Counted from the first letter of the stretch, positions 34,660 through 48,622 are shown. The stretch is 64,000 nucleotides of DNA from Trichobilharzia szidati (GCA_944472155.2 OX235272.1:105592020-105656019); one strand, 5' to 3'. Notes: generated from the sequence alone by a model not told the origin. A program made the numbers and translations.

Positions 34660-36690
34660 ATTTCTAAAAATAAACTCATCTTCGCTGGAATTGTCGGAGC
34701 TAAATCATGAGGGCTGGCGTAAGCCTTCGAGAAGCTACTCCAACTATGTTGTCTTTCGATCAAACCGAAGGTAGGCACATGACACAAAATGCTTACAGGA
34801 AGCTTTAGGCATGCCAGCGAGGTGACTCACATTCCAAAACGGGAAATTTTTCTATAGCATTTACGGAATTTGTGAGGGCAGACGGGATGAAATTAGATCC
34901 CCTGGATAATTAACTGAAGAACCACTAATATATTCCAGCTACCAGGACGACAACCACAAACATGATGGATGTATGGCTACCATGATTTCATCCACAACAC
35001 CAAGGAATTTCAGGAGTTGAATCGAATCTCCTTCAGGATAACAACAGGAAGATTTATCCCAAGAGCAAGAAAGTCACAGTTATGCATTGCCGTGCTCCTA
35101 AAAGCAACACAAGGCGAGCGGAGAAAGAAGACCGTTGCGGAAAAAGGATAACGGCATGAGCAGGATCAAAAGTGTCGCGATTAAGGTCCGAATGGGCAAT
35201 GTGAATGCCAAAATGGGAGAGACAGTACTCATCATATTTTGAGAGACTGCTGTCAAAATGAAAGAGAAAGAAGTCTTATTAGATATCTGAGTGTTAAATC
35301 AGTGGGTGATTGGAAGATGATTGTACAGGTATGAGAATATAAACTAAGGAATGCCAGATGGATACAACAAAGGCAGACAGACTCTATTTCAATCTTAAGG
35401 AGTTGGAAAACCAGCCCACTGGATGCAATATTGAGAAATGAAGCATGTGTATGTTCAAACCACCATATACGGCAGGTAACGCCTAAGGTCAAGCCGAAAA
35501 CCGTTAAAGGAACTAGAGATAAATAAAAATCCTAGTGCGCTGATCAGAACCTGAAAGATGAAACTACATAGGACACCTCCGCTGAAACCGACAGAGAATA
35601 GTTCGATACTTCATCCAGCAGCATAGAGGAAACTTGTGCGGAACGACACTGAAATTCCGTGAAAGTCGTGCTGAAGGAAACTTTTACAGACATCTCCAGC
35701 AACAAGAAGACGGACAACTCACTATAAATGCCTGGAATCTGAAAGATAAGAGAGGTGAAGTTGATGATGAACCAGCAAAAGTGTTGACAGTAGAAGGGGA
35801 AGCTGAGAACCATCTACAATGCTTTGAACAAAGAAATGGATAATAGTGCTAAAAAGACAAAATGCACCATTTGACTCTCTGGAAAGTGAAGTTGAGCAGG
35901 TCGCATATTGGGAGAATCTCAGAGCACTATCAAGTGACGTCAACGTGATTGAGACTAGTGGAAGGTATTTAAAGGGTCCCAATTATCAAAGGCGGAACAG
36001 AGGAAATGCTCGGCTGATCTATTCAAAAGACTGTTGAATTAATCGTCACTTGCGGCTTATCCAGAAATGCTACTAGTGGACGAAAAACAGCTAGTAAATA
36101 CCAACCCCACAAAAACAGTAGGCTTTAAGGCATAAATATAGTGAAGGTTAGGAAGGATTTTGGGTCGGACGGAATTCCCAGAGAATCGCTGAAAATGGAT
36201 CCAGAAGGCAAAGTGGAAGATTCGGAAAGCAAGGAAGGTAACCAGCGGTTGAAGAAGCTACTCTGTCAAACAGCCAGAGAAGTTCTAACTAAGCCCTTAC
36301 GAAAGCTGGCTTGAAATCAAGCTCCTGTCTGTCGAAAGTAAAATATTAAGACGCATCATCCGCAATGGATTGAAAGATGCTGTGAATGCAAAACTCCACC
36401 CTGGACAAGTTGGATTTGGGAAAGCAAATCATGCTCCGATCAAACCGAGCTCTGCGTATCACCACTAAATACAGCACGGAATGGCAGTCAGATCCCTACC
36501 TCAAGTTCACCGACTAGGAAAAGGACCTCAACGCGTTGGCTGTGAAGTGATTTGGAAACTGATACAGAACTACTCAGTAATCCCGACCCTTATCGACCTC
36601 ATTAAACAGCCATATGACGATGTCGCATGTCTACAACGGAAAACTTCGCGGTGCCATCTTTAGTGAAGATTGGAATAAGACAGAGCTATC
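34660..36690 (+). mobile_element. Old decayed copy of the intact RTE family
   Basis: Colinear but heavily mutated relative of the element at 55,983-59,203. ATGAGGGCTGGCGTAAGCC at about 34,708 matches the region around the first ATG. About 35,037-35,130 (ITTGRFIPRARKSQ) matches the endonuclease block ITARFNSKGKKVTI. 36,170-36,210 (SDGIPRESLKMDPE) matches PDGIPPEALKADPE. 36,480-36,660 matches the FDSVDREVIWKLL part of the reverse transcriptase (seen as VIWKLIQNY). Stops and frameshifts are frequent and internal pieces are missing. The small frames inside it are not genes. Confidence 0.78.
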
Positions 36691-36785
36691 TACCTGCAAA
36701 ATTTGGGCTACCGATATCCATGCTGAAAATTCCAAACTTGTACTGAAAATATGGTGTGGCGTCAAGCTGTAATCAAAACAAAATA
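36690..36785 (+). mobile_element. Third tRNA-derived SINE family, body only
   Basis: CTGCAAAATTTGGGCTACCG, CATGCTGAAAATTCC and GTCAAGCTGTAATC match the SINE body. It follows directly after the old RTE copy. Confidence 0.6.
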
Positions 36786-36789
36786 AAAA

Positions 36790-37777
36790 TACTTTCACTT
36801 ATAATTTTTCCGATTGCGATTGATTAGTTCGTGAAGTAGACTGTGGAGAGCGGAAAGACGGGTATGAAAACTGTTACGAATTATAATATTGATAACGCTC
36901 TTATCATATATACTTTGATTTACTTTACGGCTCACTGTAAGACTAACTTCTTCAGGATACACACACTGCGGTATTGTTAACCAAATGTTAAAATTATGTT
37001 GGTTCTGTGTTAATATCGTTTTATAATATGTGTAGACTGGTTACTTTGCAATGTCAAATGTTTACTATATAAAAGACTGTCATGACAATTTAGTACAATA
37101 GGTCCTGCCAACCGACCTTACCTTCAGTTCATACTACCTACATTGAACTCTAACTATAGTTCTGCTGAATCTTGCTCCACTATTCACAAAACCTATTCTT
37201 TTTACTCTTTAAGGGTTTAACATCTTATAAACTAATCTGTTCATTAGGACGCATGCACACATATATAATGTGTTCATAAATCTGTATGTGGAGATCTATT
37301 GGAAGCACTCACTAAGAAAGCTAGGCAAATGGAATGTGAGGTACGAACGTGTCTGGAATCAAGCAATATATTTGCTGTAGCCATAACAATCAGAGCCTAA
37401 CATCATAAAAGGAGGGAGGGTGGCGCATGCTGATCAGTAGATATGGTGGTGGACACTAAGGTGAATCGCCCCATTCTGCAGGAACAGCAATATGCAATTT
37501 GACGGCTCGAGATTTTTATGAGGGCTTGGATCTTTATCTTGAAAAAGATAATAATGATCGCCTGGACAGATCATGCTTCTACCTTCAAACATATACCATT
37601 CGCTCAGCCTATTGCTGAGATGCGACCACGTGGGCTCTGCACAGATTTATGGGGCATCTTATAAATTAACATGCTTTCCTTTGTCGTATCTTCGAATATC
37701 ACTTAACAATGTCTCATCTCATTCACTTTCTAATAACGTCTTCACTTGCTCATTATATTCCACTAAACCTAACATTT
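36790..37777. other. Unassigned DNA between old RTE copy and right arm
   Basis: AT-rich; one 69-codon frame (37,573-37,782) without recognisable features runs into the arm boundary. Nothing else seen. Confidence 0.45.
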
Positions 37778-38419
37778 TATAGCTCTTCATGAATTTGATT
37801 CGACTTATTCTATTCCTATTCCCTGTAGGGTACGATTGTGCACCAAATACACAAAAAGGTATGAAATAAAAACAACCGGCTTGTGGATAATTGTATTAAA
37901 ACCAAAAGTGGACATCATGATAATAAGACCTATATGGGTAGCATTATACATTGCAAATGAACTTTTTCAGCCTAGGGATTATAGTCTCCCATTGTATTTC
38001 CTTTATGAATGCATATATTAATGATACATTGCATTTACCTATTTCATTACACTTTAATGATTCACCTTTGCACCTTTACTTTTCTAAAACAGCTTACTAT
38101 CCGTTGTAAGTGTTGTACTTACCTCAATATTGGTTGGTTATCGTATGCCTACAACTACGGGTTGAAAACGAAATGAAGTCGATTTTCCTGCGCAGCCTGG
38201 AGGACTGCTGTTTAATTCAATAATGATACGACATGGGTCAGACAAAGAGTGTATTTATACATATATCAAATATTTAACTGTTCAAACATTACTAACTTGT
38301 AGACAATCTACTATTTGACGTTATATCATACTTGATGGTGCCTGTAAAACTGGCATGCATTTTCATGTAAATTTATGTTTATATGAAAATATAAAATTAT
38401 TATTATAAATTGACCCACA

Positions 38420-38770
38420 AGAAGAATCTAGAAGATCTGAACTTCTCGAGTGATGCATATTTAGTGCTACATGAACTCGAAGACCCTCAGCCGGAAACCA
38501 GCAGGTTGTCCGAACAGAGAGGTAGCAATGATGGGACCTCAAGAAAACTCAGTGAAGACAAAGCTGATGAAAACATCTAATCAGCAAACATCGACTATCT
38601 CGACAATGACAATTTCTTCATTTATATTGGCGGCGTCGTCTTAACCAACTCCTCATCGGGTCTGCGTAAACCACTGCCAAAGAAAGAATAGTCGAGAAGA
38701 TTCGTCCTGCAAATAAACTTAGACCCGAACAAATATGACCTTACATAAAATAGAGTGGCGGTGACTTCGC
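38420..38770 (+). other. Coding-like remnant, right arm
   Basis: Mirror of 18,210-18,560, same frame and same TAA after DENI. Confidence 0.3.
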
Positions 38771-38859
38771 AGAGTCTTCACCTGAAACTTTTGTCCGAAA
38801 GTCACTGCTAACACGATGAAATAATGCATTTAATCCTATTTATGTAGGACACATCAGGC

Positions 38860-39081
38860 ATGGATAAGTATCATTTAAATTTGGTTTATGGTGAAATTAC
38901 ACGTTTTCTGTCCTTTCTGACATTAGTTTGTGGGTATGGTCTGCTAACTAGTCATTCAATGGAGCACATCAAGGAATATAGAAATACTATCCTCGCATTA
39001 ACAAAAAGACCCAAGTATTTGTTGGATGGATTACAAATACTTGGGAAAGAAATAAAGCTTGAAGTCATTTCCCCCACATAA
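38860..39081 (+). repeat. Repeated 73-codon frame, right arm
   Basis: Mirror of 17,900-18,121 with three replacements (S/G, V/I, H/Y). The same flanks (TGTAGGACAC upstream, CCCCCACATAACTTTG downstream) extend the repeat beyond the frame. Confidence 0.5.
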
Positions 39082-39687
39082 CTTTGGTGTGTACGGCATC
39101 GAATCTCATTCTTAATTCATATCCAGATTGGGTATTAATTTAAAATGAGTGATATATTTGTAAAATTTTGTCAGCATTTTCGTCATAAGAAATATCAGAG
39201 GGGAATTGTACTCGATGCAGATTAGTATCGGTTATGGCTGAGGATATACGTTGTCGCGTTTCAGATTTACCTCGCTTCAGGTTTTCTCGTCTTTCATTGG
39301 CTGGAACAGTGGCGGTCAATTGGATTTTTGATTCGTCCTAGGTAAGTGCTATAGTGTGCGACTTTGTGTGCTTGTGTTATGCGTGGTTTGCAAGCAACTT
39401 TGACGAATATAAATGCAGCATTTGACTATTCTAATGTTGTTTCACTGTTTTTTATACATGCAATGCTCCTTTCGTTATAAACTCCCTTGAAACTGGTTAG
39501 GCATTGTGGTGGTTATCAGTGACTACGATTCGGCGGGTCCCAATGCATTTCTTGAATTGTAGTTGGACATACATCATTTTCTACTTCGATATTTCTCACT
39601 GACACGGTCTGGTATCCTGTGTTTCTTGCAAAATAATTGTGACAAGCTGTGGTAATAATGTGCTTCGTTAACGAGGCTTTTTTCTAG

Positions 39688-40077
39688 AGTTTCATCGCAG
39701 GTAATCAGTGCGAGCGGGAGCAGCAGGTATGTAAGAAGCTGAGAACATTGGAAGATATCCAAAAAGTGAGGACCTTATATTATTGCCAACAACGACGATC
39801 TTTTTCTTATACCAGTATGTGGCTACGTTCACGTGCAGAGGAAAAATCGGCGTATGAGACAATATATAGTAGTGAGACAACCTTGTGGAACTTTCATCTA
39901 GCCTGTATATTTCGACTGAATATTTTTGTCCCTCGGACCACTAACAAAGCAGTGTTGAATGTAGTTTGTAGTATGATTCGATGGCACAATTACAGGCAGT
40001 TAATAATATTATGTATGCGTAATATTCATGATATTTTCTGCACCATTAATGTGCTCTACATTTCAAAGGAAGTGTAA
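39688..40077 (+). CDS. Unrecognised exon-like frame, right arm
   Basis: Mirror of 16,909-17,298. Acceptor TTTTTTCTAG ends at 39,687 and the frame is open to TAA at 40,077. Differences include M/I, F/L and I/N replacements relative to the left copy. No domain recognised. Confidence 0.35.
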   Translation, partial: SFIAGNQCEREQQVCKKLRTLEDIQKVRTLYYCQQRRSFSYTSMWLRSRAEEKSAYETIYSSETTLWNFHLACIFRLNIFVPRTTNKAVLNVVCSMIRWHNYRQLIILCMRNIHDIFCTINVLYISKEV

Positions 40078-42582
40078 ACTAGGATGACTGAATTTTTTGA
40101 ATACTTAAGTCATATGTGATCATGCATGTTGATTATGTAAATGCTTAATTTATGTAAGTGAATTTAATCTGTATCACTTTTAGGAATGTCGAGTCGTAAT
40201 GAGGCCTGTCAGTTAGTCAAATTCAGTGGAAGCAGATGTAGTTGCATTCGGACGAAGACATCCGAAAAACACTGACTAGTGTTTTACGACTTATGACCAG
40301 ATACATTTGCATAATCAATTTCAGGAATTGATTCTACATATGACATCAAGTGAAGGTAAGTTCGCTCATTCACTTATAACCTTGCAGATATTCTTTTTTC
40401 CAGTTCGTTACACCGGATAACTTTGGATGTGGGCTTACAGTTCTGTCTACTTGAATTGCGAAGAATTTAAAGGTGATGCGATTTGGACACTGGGCAGTTT
40501 CCGTCGAATAATGGAAGATACTTCCCAAACGAAGACTTTCATCTTTGACTGAGCTCAGCTCACACATGTTAACAAACTCGTTTGCGTTGCAGCGAAATAA
40601 AATTTTCTATCTAATATTCTTGTGTTAAATTTGTTCTGCATGCGGTGGGAGTACGGCATGCTAGACCGGTACTCCCTAGGATATGAACTTGTTACTATAC
40701 GTAAGTGTAATTCTGCACGAACACTATCGATCGATGTAAGTGGTGGATTATAAGTACTTTAGTCAAGCCTAAATATGTGCCTAAATTTACGCAAGTTCGC
40801 CTCCTAGTCATAGGTAAATCAATGACAAAAATACCTAACTTCAGTATTTGAAAAATAAGAATAGAATTTAGGCACTGCAGTTGAGTTCCATTTCGTATAA
40901 GTTTAAGTGTATTCAAATATAGTGTATTGTTATTATTTCACCTAAAGCGTAATGTCAATCCATATGATTACGGGTGTTAACGTATAGTGTAAGACGAAGT
41001 GTACACGAGACGAATAACTGAATAGGTTGAGCTGTAGCAATCGTAGTAAGACTTCGCTTAAACTGAATTATGCCACCAATTACCTTCTCAGGTCTCATTG
41101 ATAATTCAGGCCTCCATCTCATCATGATGACAAATTTAGTTTCACTCAGATAGAGTGAGAAAAGTACGGCAAGCAGGATGTTAAGTTTATTTAATGAAAA
41201 ATAATAAGCAAAGGTCTTTGCACAATTGTCTTTCGTAATTATGTCGGCGATGTCGTATTGCTGTGACCAGGTTGACTGACGTTACCGGACATCTGCAAAT
41301 AAGTGAATAAAGTGTATTTTTCTAAATCGCTGAAGTTAGGAAAAAGTAATATAAAAGTTAATCGCTTCATATTAGCCTACCTTTGCTGAAAATGGTTCAC
41401 TATCCTTTCTCATTCTTTGGTCATGACAGCATTCGTCTGTGGTTTTCACTGCCACACACATTGTTCATCTTCTACAATATAGCACCAAGCAAATAATATA
41501 ATACGTCGTATAAACGTGTGTTTACAACGAATGCATGCCATTTCTACAGTCGCAATAAGTTATGTCATAAATTGCAATCGTGAAGTATCATAAATTAATA
41601 CTTTTTTCAAAAGTATAGATTGTTCAATTATTGTACAAGCAATTAGAACAGGTTATCATAGATGTTAAACTGTAAACCCTTCACAATAAACACTATATTT
41701 GGGTAAGTGCTATGCCCGCACGTAATTAAAAGCTATTTCAGGAGGAGAACGATGTCCTGAGAAACTGCAAAATGGCATGAAATACAATTATCTGTAATGC
41801 GCCATTGAAAGTTCACCCACAAGATATATACGACAAGTGACTGTAGAGTCCTTGGAATGGTAGTATACATTTGCAATGTTTGATGCTAACCATATCGTTG
41901 TAAGCATGGAAACTATGATGTTTTCGATGAAAATACAGATTTGTTCAAACACTGGTGTTGTTGTGCTTTAAGCAAGCAACTAATAGGCACAAAGAGTAAG
42001 TCTCAGGTTTAATAAAGGCTTATCCAGTTAAGATAAAATGGAGTGTGATAGTGTGTAAATAAGATTATCGTGAAGTATATAAGTGATATTTCAGTGACAG
42101 GTAAATTGAAAGATCTGCAAGCTTACAATTCGTAAGACAACCTGACATGTAAGATCTCTCACAAATTTCTGTAGGGCCTATAGGTTAGCCTTAATGTTTT
42201 GCCGTCATTCTGAAATTTGGAAAGATGGTTTACAAATGTGAAAGGTTATAATCATCGAAACTGCTGTAATATTTTCTAGTTGTTCGGAATTTTTTCCTTT
42301 GATGCAGGTTCTTATCAACAGTTTGCAGTATTTATAGTGAGCTTATGGGAAACTTTATTCTATCTTCATTTTCACCAACCGTTCCTTCACGCACAATAGC
42401 ATGCAGTAACTACCTACACTCAAGCATTGAAACCTGAACATCACAAAATCCCTGCAGACAACTTGTTTAATAATAAATGCTTTAAAGATATGAGCCATAA
42501 GTGCACCTTCCATATCCTTCATAGTCACAAGTAATTCATTAAGGATCTCAGAATATCTTAGTGATCTGAAAACGAAGAGTTA

Positions 42583-42798
42583 TTAAGACTGATATAACTT
42601 AAGTAACAGGTGCAGCAGTTGTAGGACACAGGTGCTAGCTACTATTCGACAGAAAGCTGACACTAATTTTAAGCAGTCTGACATTTTAGAAGGACCATCT
42701 GCACTATTCATCTTGCCCCAATGCACACTAACATCAACATAATCTGAAGGCATGTTATGCATTGAGCAACTACGGTCTCCCGAAATTCCATGTGACAA
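42583..42798 (-). other. Short frame of unknown meaning, right arm
   Basis: Mirror of 14,176-14,391. No function can be suggested. Confidence 0.2.
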
Positions 42799-44259
42799 TG
42801 TAAACTAAACTAGTATCACATCTTCGCCTGATCAACTTTAACTAGGAACTTCATCGAAATGGTTATAATCACCAGGAAATTCAGTAGCTTGTCTCGTTGA
42901 TCGGAGGATCTCTTCGATGTGTTATGGAATACTTCAATCACCACGGATGATAAAAAAAGTGTTAAGCATCCTCAAAACGTACATCTAACTTACGTCTGTG
43001 GGCAATTTCTCTTTCAAATGCCCGATTCTCATAGAATAAGTGCTATGACAACAACTATTGTCTGCAGTCAATTTACAACCCTAAGATCTATAACAACTCG
43101 CAAGTAACAAGGGTTCAATGCTCTAAAACGCAAATAATAGTCTTTCTATGCGAAATTTCTTATAAAGGTTGACTTTTTTCTAGTAATAAACCGTCTGGGA
43201 TATCAAGACAACTTTACCTATTAATACGAACGCAATGCAAAAAATACTTTTTCAGCTACAGAAGCCTAAAACGAGTCAAATATAATCTATTTTCACAAAA
43301 CTGAACGATTATAACGCCTTTTTAGGTGTGAACGAGATAACCCATACAGTGCGCGAAAATATATCACGATAACGTTTATCCTCACCCAGATCGAATCACT
43401 CGTGCTTTCAAGCTGCCCGCCGATGGCGACCAAAACCAATAAATAAACGTTGAATTTTCATTGTCACTGACGGAAACTTTTACTTCCGAGGCACTATTAA
43501 CCTCTTCAGGAAACGGTCTGCTCTCCTTTGATAGTTATTTAATGCAAATCCATGTTTTCTTGAATGGAATTATATTGGTAACTTTTTGTTGAGGAACTGG
43601 GAAATTACTGTTCTATGACGCAGTTGTGCCAGGTAAATACGGTTCATACCTGCAAATATGAGGTTATCTGGCATCCCAACACCAGTAACACATTGGCCGG
43701 ATATATAATCGCTGGCGGTTAGAAAGAATATGCATTCAAACAAATATATGTCCTGTGTTTCCGCCAGTGATCTAACGTTGGTCACGGGTTCTGAGATTGT
43801 TGACTCCTTACTTACACCCACATGGATCTCCTGCTGTCTAGGGAATCACAAGCACTGAAGAATTAGTACTGGCGCTTAAGCAGTTGTGCATAGTAGAAGA
43901 CGCAGTAGCAACCGAGTTAATATTTCAAAGTGACGACAAGTCATGTCGTTATACAAAAAATTCAGTTAAAACAAGGTAAATACAAAGTGTCACTTTTAAA
44001 ATTTGACTAAAAAGTGAACAATATCATCACTCAGGGATCCATAGGAGCCCTCACGTGGGAATCTCATTGACCCAGGAATTAGGGTGGCATGTAAACCAAC
44101 CAACCAGCTCCCTCAGAGATATAATTTGTGGGCTGAAGGACCCAATAGACCCAAAAAACATTACATTTTTTCAAACACCATGTTATGACTCTGAGGTTAA
44201 TTACACCGGTAAAATTAATAGATCGTAGTCGATTAGATGGTTGGAACAAGAAAATTCAG

Positions 44260-44523
44260 CTAGACCTACAATAATTGATCCTGCTAAATGAAAAAACCTA
44301 GAAAAATTCTCAGCCATAGCATTTCGTTCACTTGCATGTAATCACACAACAGGTTAAGTGGGACAGGATGGGAGCATTAAAAGGTAATAAAGTTAGGTGG
44401 AGAGAGACGGAGAGGTTAATCACTGAAGCTCTGTTTATCAATTCAACACCTCACACGTGCAGTCGAAACGACCCGGCGTTTACACTGGCTGTGGGGAAAG
44501 TGGGAACAAAACATGAAGGGTAG
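44260..44523 (+). mobile_element. Second-lineage Penelope-like fragment, right arm
   Basis: Mirror of 12,440-12,720, with an identical predicted 63-codon product ending at TAG 44,521-44,523. Inactive fragment of a GIY-YIG domain. Confidence 0.68.
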
Positions 44524-45304
44524 GAGCGAGGGGAGAAATACATAAATACAGAACAAATTAGGGAGCTGTCGGCAGCAAATACCAATTATTCAGTGGCTGC
44601 GATTCATGTTAGGAGTAAAATTCATATACACTTAGTCAGGAGACAATTTTGGTTGAAATAACCTGATGGTAGTTCTTCACCAAATTTCTGCGTCAATTCT
44701 TGAGGGTATGGCCACTTCCTTCCTATCTCTTGGACACTCAGACTACCTTGGTAGCATACTGCGTAGTACTGAAAACACTTGAGTGATTGTTTAGGCCAGC
44801 ACTGTTAACATACGGCCAAAATTAAACACAGTCTCTGTATCTATCAGCAGTGAGATTCAAAAGCAGTTGCAGGGCTGTTTCCTTTTCAATACTTCCGCCT
44901 TTCGGTCAAATTCTCAGTCATATTATCCCTGGCAGTACTTATACGCCATTGGTCAAATAAGGGGGTAGCTATCCCAATCCTTTTCCTAGTCCCCTCCAAA
45001 TATTCAAAGTTTTTTACAAGACTGTGTAAACCTTGTTGTTTCTTGTGGCTTGATTCTTCTTGTCTGTAATGGTTCTAGATCTTTGACAGATTCCAGTAGA
45101 ATCCATCTCGTCAACTGTTACAGTATGATTTTAAGCAATAGGAGGATATACGTCACTTTATTTCGGTGAGAATATATACTCTGTGCAAGGGTAGCAGCGT
45201 TAGTGGAACTTAAGATACTACTTTTCCCCAATGGCATAGCCACTGCACGAAAATTCTCAACGAATATACACACTCGCAGACTGCAAGCCGAAATCTAAGA
45301 CTTA

Positions 45305-45452
45305 GGTAAATGATATAAAGATAAAACTTGGGCACTGTGGTAGAGCATAGCTCCATCATAGATAAAATTTTATTTTGATAAAATCACAGTGTTATACAGT
45401 AGTACTTACTGAAGACGTTTCGAGTACAAGTTATTGCTCATAATCATATCAA
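45305..45452 (-). mobile_element. Penelope-like 3' tail, right arm
   Basis: Mirror of 11,520-11,665 with the same ordered motifs (AAAACTTGGGCACTGTGGT, ACTGAAGACGTTTCGAG). Confidence 0.6.
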
Positions 45453-46400
45453 GCCACTCACACTACTTTCTTGCTTCATACATGAGTAAAAATTGATGAT
45501 TAGACATTTGAATGAAATCAATGTTAGATAAGTACCAAAATATTCCGAATAGACTTGTGTTAAAACCAAATTGTCAAACACACTGTAAAGTTTATTGTTC
45601 TGTTTAGCAAAATGCGTCAAGTAACTGTGGGGCAAACCTACAATTATGAGTTTATCCGGCATCCAAATTCCAAGAACAGGGTGGCGCGATGAAGTGCCTC
45701 TCAATTGCCAAAAATGTGCTTTCGAACAGAAATATACTGTAGATCAAGATGAACCACAGATGGTCTGATTTGCACAAAATGTAAAATGGCATATGAAGTA
45801 CAACCTTTGTGTTTGAAGGTACAATATTAGACGTAAAACCCTGAATTCATCCTGTCACATCGACAATCACTCTGCAGAAAGCTATAGTAGTTAAGTTGAC
45901 ATGGAACGGCGAGGGAAGTAGACTAAATAAGCAGGAGAGGAGGAAAGCATGCAGATAGTAGAAATAAAAGAAAAAAATGATGGTGGTAAGGGTTTCAGCA
46001 TAAAGTAGAGGGGTATTAAAGATGAGTTAAATTTGGTATTTGTGGCACTAGTACAATCCCTTTGAGTTAATCTGCCTTCTATATTTATCTGCGTGAACAT
46101 ATTGTTTTTCGTTACGACCTAACCCTTTCTTGAGGCTACTGACAGATGGAACGTTGGTCACGTTGGACAGTGAATCCCATCATTAGCAAAGAGAAGCAGT
46201 TGGTCCTTGCTGCTGCCTTTCGAAGAACAGTTATGTTAGGGTTACGCTGACAGAGACCATATTATTATTGTGGTAATATACCTAGGATCTGGTGTTTTGG
46301 ATAACGCACTACTTTGCGTACCGTGCTGTGGTTGTCTATCGTTCTGAGGAAGCAAGGGGTATGCACATCTATCTGCCATAATCAGTCATTTCACTGCATT

Positions 46401-46625
46401 TCAGTCCAGTGGCATTTTGAGCAGCTCTTCTTTGTAAGAGCTTCTGGGAGGTCCTCGTCTATTTCTAGGGGTGCTGACCCAGTGAAGTTGTGAACTTCTA
46501 AATATGGCTGCGTGAAAGTTTTGTGAGGCTACTTGAAGAGTCCGGGTGTAAGTGTCATCAGCTGAATACGCAGGAGGGAAGTCTGTTGAAACAGCTGTGT
46601 GTATTCTTAATTGGCTATGATTCAC
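46401..46625 (-). other. Unusually conserved frame upstream of MePCE, right arm
   Basis: Mirror of 10,346-10,570 with an identical predicted product. It lies between the loop and the MePCE start at 46,923, on the opposite strand to MePCE. Confidence 0.3.
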
Positions 46626-46922
46626 GTGTCTTTATACACTGTCAAGTCAAGGCCTAGCACTATTCTAGCACGTAATAATACAGCCAAGTGCTGATAATTA
46701 TGCCGGACGTAGGATTCACTTATTCTAATCAAAGAAACTGAATGCACTTGTGAAGCTATAAGTCTATGAAAAGGATGAACGCCATCATGGTTTGTTTTAA
46801 AAGCTGGGTTGTTTTGTGTTGTGTCGGAGAGCAGTTCGGTTTGTTTGATTGGTTCAAAATCAATAAATTAGATTATAATAATTTTTGAATGTCGGCCGTC
46901 TTCCATTGTTTTCCGTACTTTC

Positions 46923-48622
46923 ATGCGTCATTTGCGAGGCTCTGGAGGCTATCCTCGTGATCATAGAGGTAACTAAATGAAAATTTTTATGCTTAACTGC
47001 AATGTGTGCTTGTGGATTCGAAAATTCCTAATATGACCTTGTGATTTTTTCTAGTGTCATCTCGTTCGTGCTGCTTCTCGCAACCCAGGGGTTTAATACC
47101 AAGAAATTTAGGGATTTGGTATCCTCGACCATCACTTTCTCGACCACCTGGAATAATTCAAGATGTTCGACTAAGTAACTTTCCCGGTATTCCTCGTCTA
47201 CCACTCCTAACACAGTTGACTGTGCGTCCTCAACATTCAAGTCGGATTCGATCGAAAAGAGAGCAACCGTTTGTTCGAAGTCGCTTTCTTCACAGGCGGA
47301 AACAGAGTGTTCCGGCCTCAAAGAGTGTTCTGAACCCAAGTGACCCTTTGAACTTGCATGATCTTATGAAGGAAACGGAGCGTCGTCGAGTGGAAGGGTT
47401 GTCTCCTTTACGTGGTGACTCACGAATGAATACACCTGCAGTAAGTGTAGCGGGTGATTTTGATTGCGGTAGTCCTCAAAACCCCACATTGCAGCTGTCA
47501 GATACATCTAAAGCTCCAGCATCTCCTCTGCTTAACACTCGGAAATCAGAATTTTCCTCCAAAGGACATATCCATCGTCTGCTTCGTAGACGTCCTGTTC
47601 GGAGCTCGAAATTCTATACTGTTAGCCGTCGTACCAGAGGATTCGTCCCTACAACAGGGAACTACATTGATTATTACCGACGTCGTGATCCAAATGATAG
47701 ACTTCCCTATTTAATGCCTGAATGGTTTGTGGGTAAGGATGTAGCAGACTATGGATGTCACAATGGGACTCTAACGTTTGGTGTACTTGAAAGGTTTCCA
47801 GATGTTGCAAAAATTGATGCTTTTGACTGTGATGCAGAATTAATAGCTAATGCTCAGAGTATGCAAAGGGAGAGATTACGATGGGATACAGGGTCGAATG
47901 TGAGATATGAAAAAATAAACTTCCAAGTAGCAAACTGGATTGATGAATCCACTGCAAACGATGAACCTGAGTATGATACAATAATGGCTTTCAGTGTTAC
48001 AAAATGGATTCATTTAAACCATGGTGATCCTGGTTTAATGAGATTCTTCAGACGCGCCTTCAACCGCCTTAAACCTGGTGGACACTTAATTCTAGAACCG
48101 CAACCAAAATCTTCCTACAAAAGAACACGCTTGACGGTAAGTTCATATTTCACCTAAGTTATTTTACAGGCTAAACACAGGTCCATTTATGAATCTCTAA
48201 AAATCAATCCGTCAAATCTGGAACCCTTATTGGTTGACTTGGGTTTCTCTTACTTTGATACCATCAAGGCTCCCAGACCTAATGAACCATTTCGGCGGAA
48301 AATTATTTTATGTTCAAAGTCTTATGGTGCGACTCCTGCTTCTATCCGAAATGATCTTCGGTCTGAAGTGAAGAATTGGCAAGATTTTAACTCACCTCAT
48401 AGTCCACATGGACGAGAACCTCCACCGGTGTGTTATCATCCTCAAACACCTATTTACAATATTGATACTCCTCCTGTTACAAACACTTCTCCTGGCAATA
48501 GAACTGCAGGTGTTTCCAGTACAGTTTTAAGTCCATCTGTTACTTCGAATGTTTCTCCACCTGTTGAAATCGTCAGCTCATTACCAACTCCTAACTGTGA
48601 ACCTGACTCAACTTCAGCATGA
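46923..48622 (+). CDS. MEPCE: 7SK snRNA methylphosphate capping enzyme (MePCE/Bin3), right-arm copy
   Basis: Mirror copy of the gene at 8,331-10,030. Exons are 46,923-46,968, 47,055-48,136 and 48,170-48,622, with an 86-nt and a 33-nt intron (GTAAGT donor, TTTTACAG acceptor) and an intact frame of about 526 aa. The same Bin3 methyltransferase motifs are present. Compared with the left copy I count about eight amino-acid changes, all in the N-terminal half before the methyltransferase (for example P/S and S/I near residues 40-46, G/V near 77, A/T and P/A near 150). In about 200 nt of the catalytic region there are five differences, all synonymous. Exon 3 encodes the same protein in both copies despite third-position changes. 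This suggests both copies have been under protein-level constraint, or have recently exchanged sequence. Confidence 0.9.
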
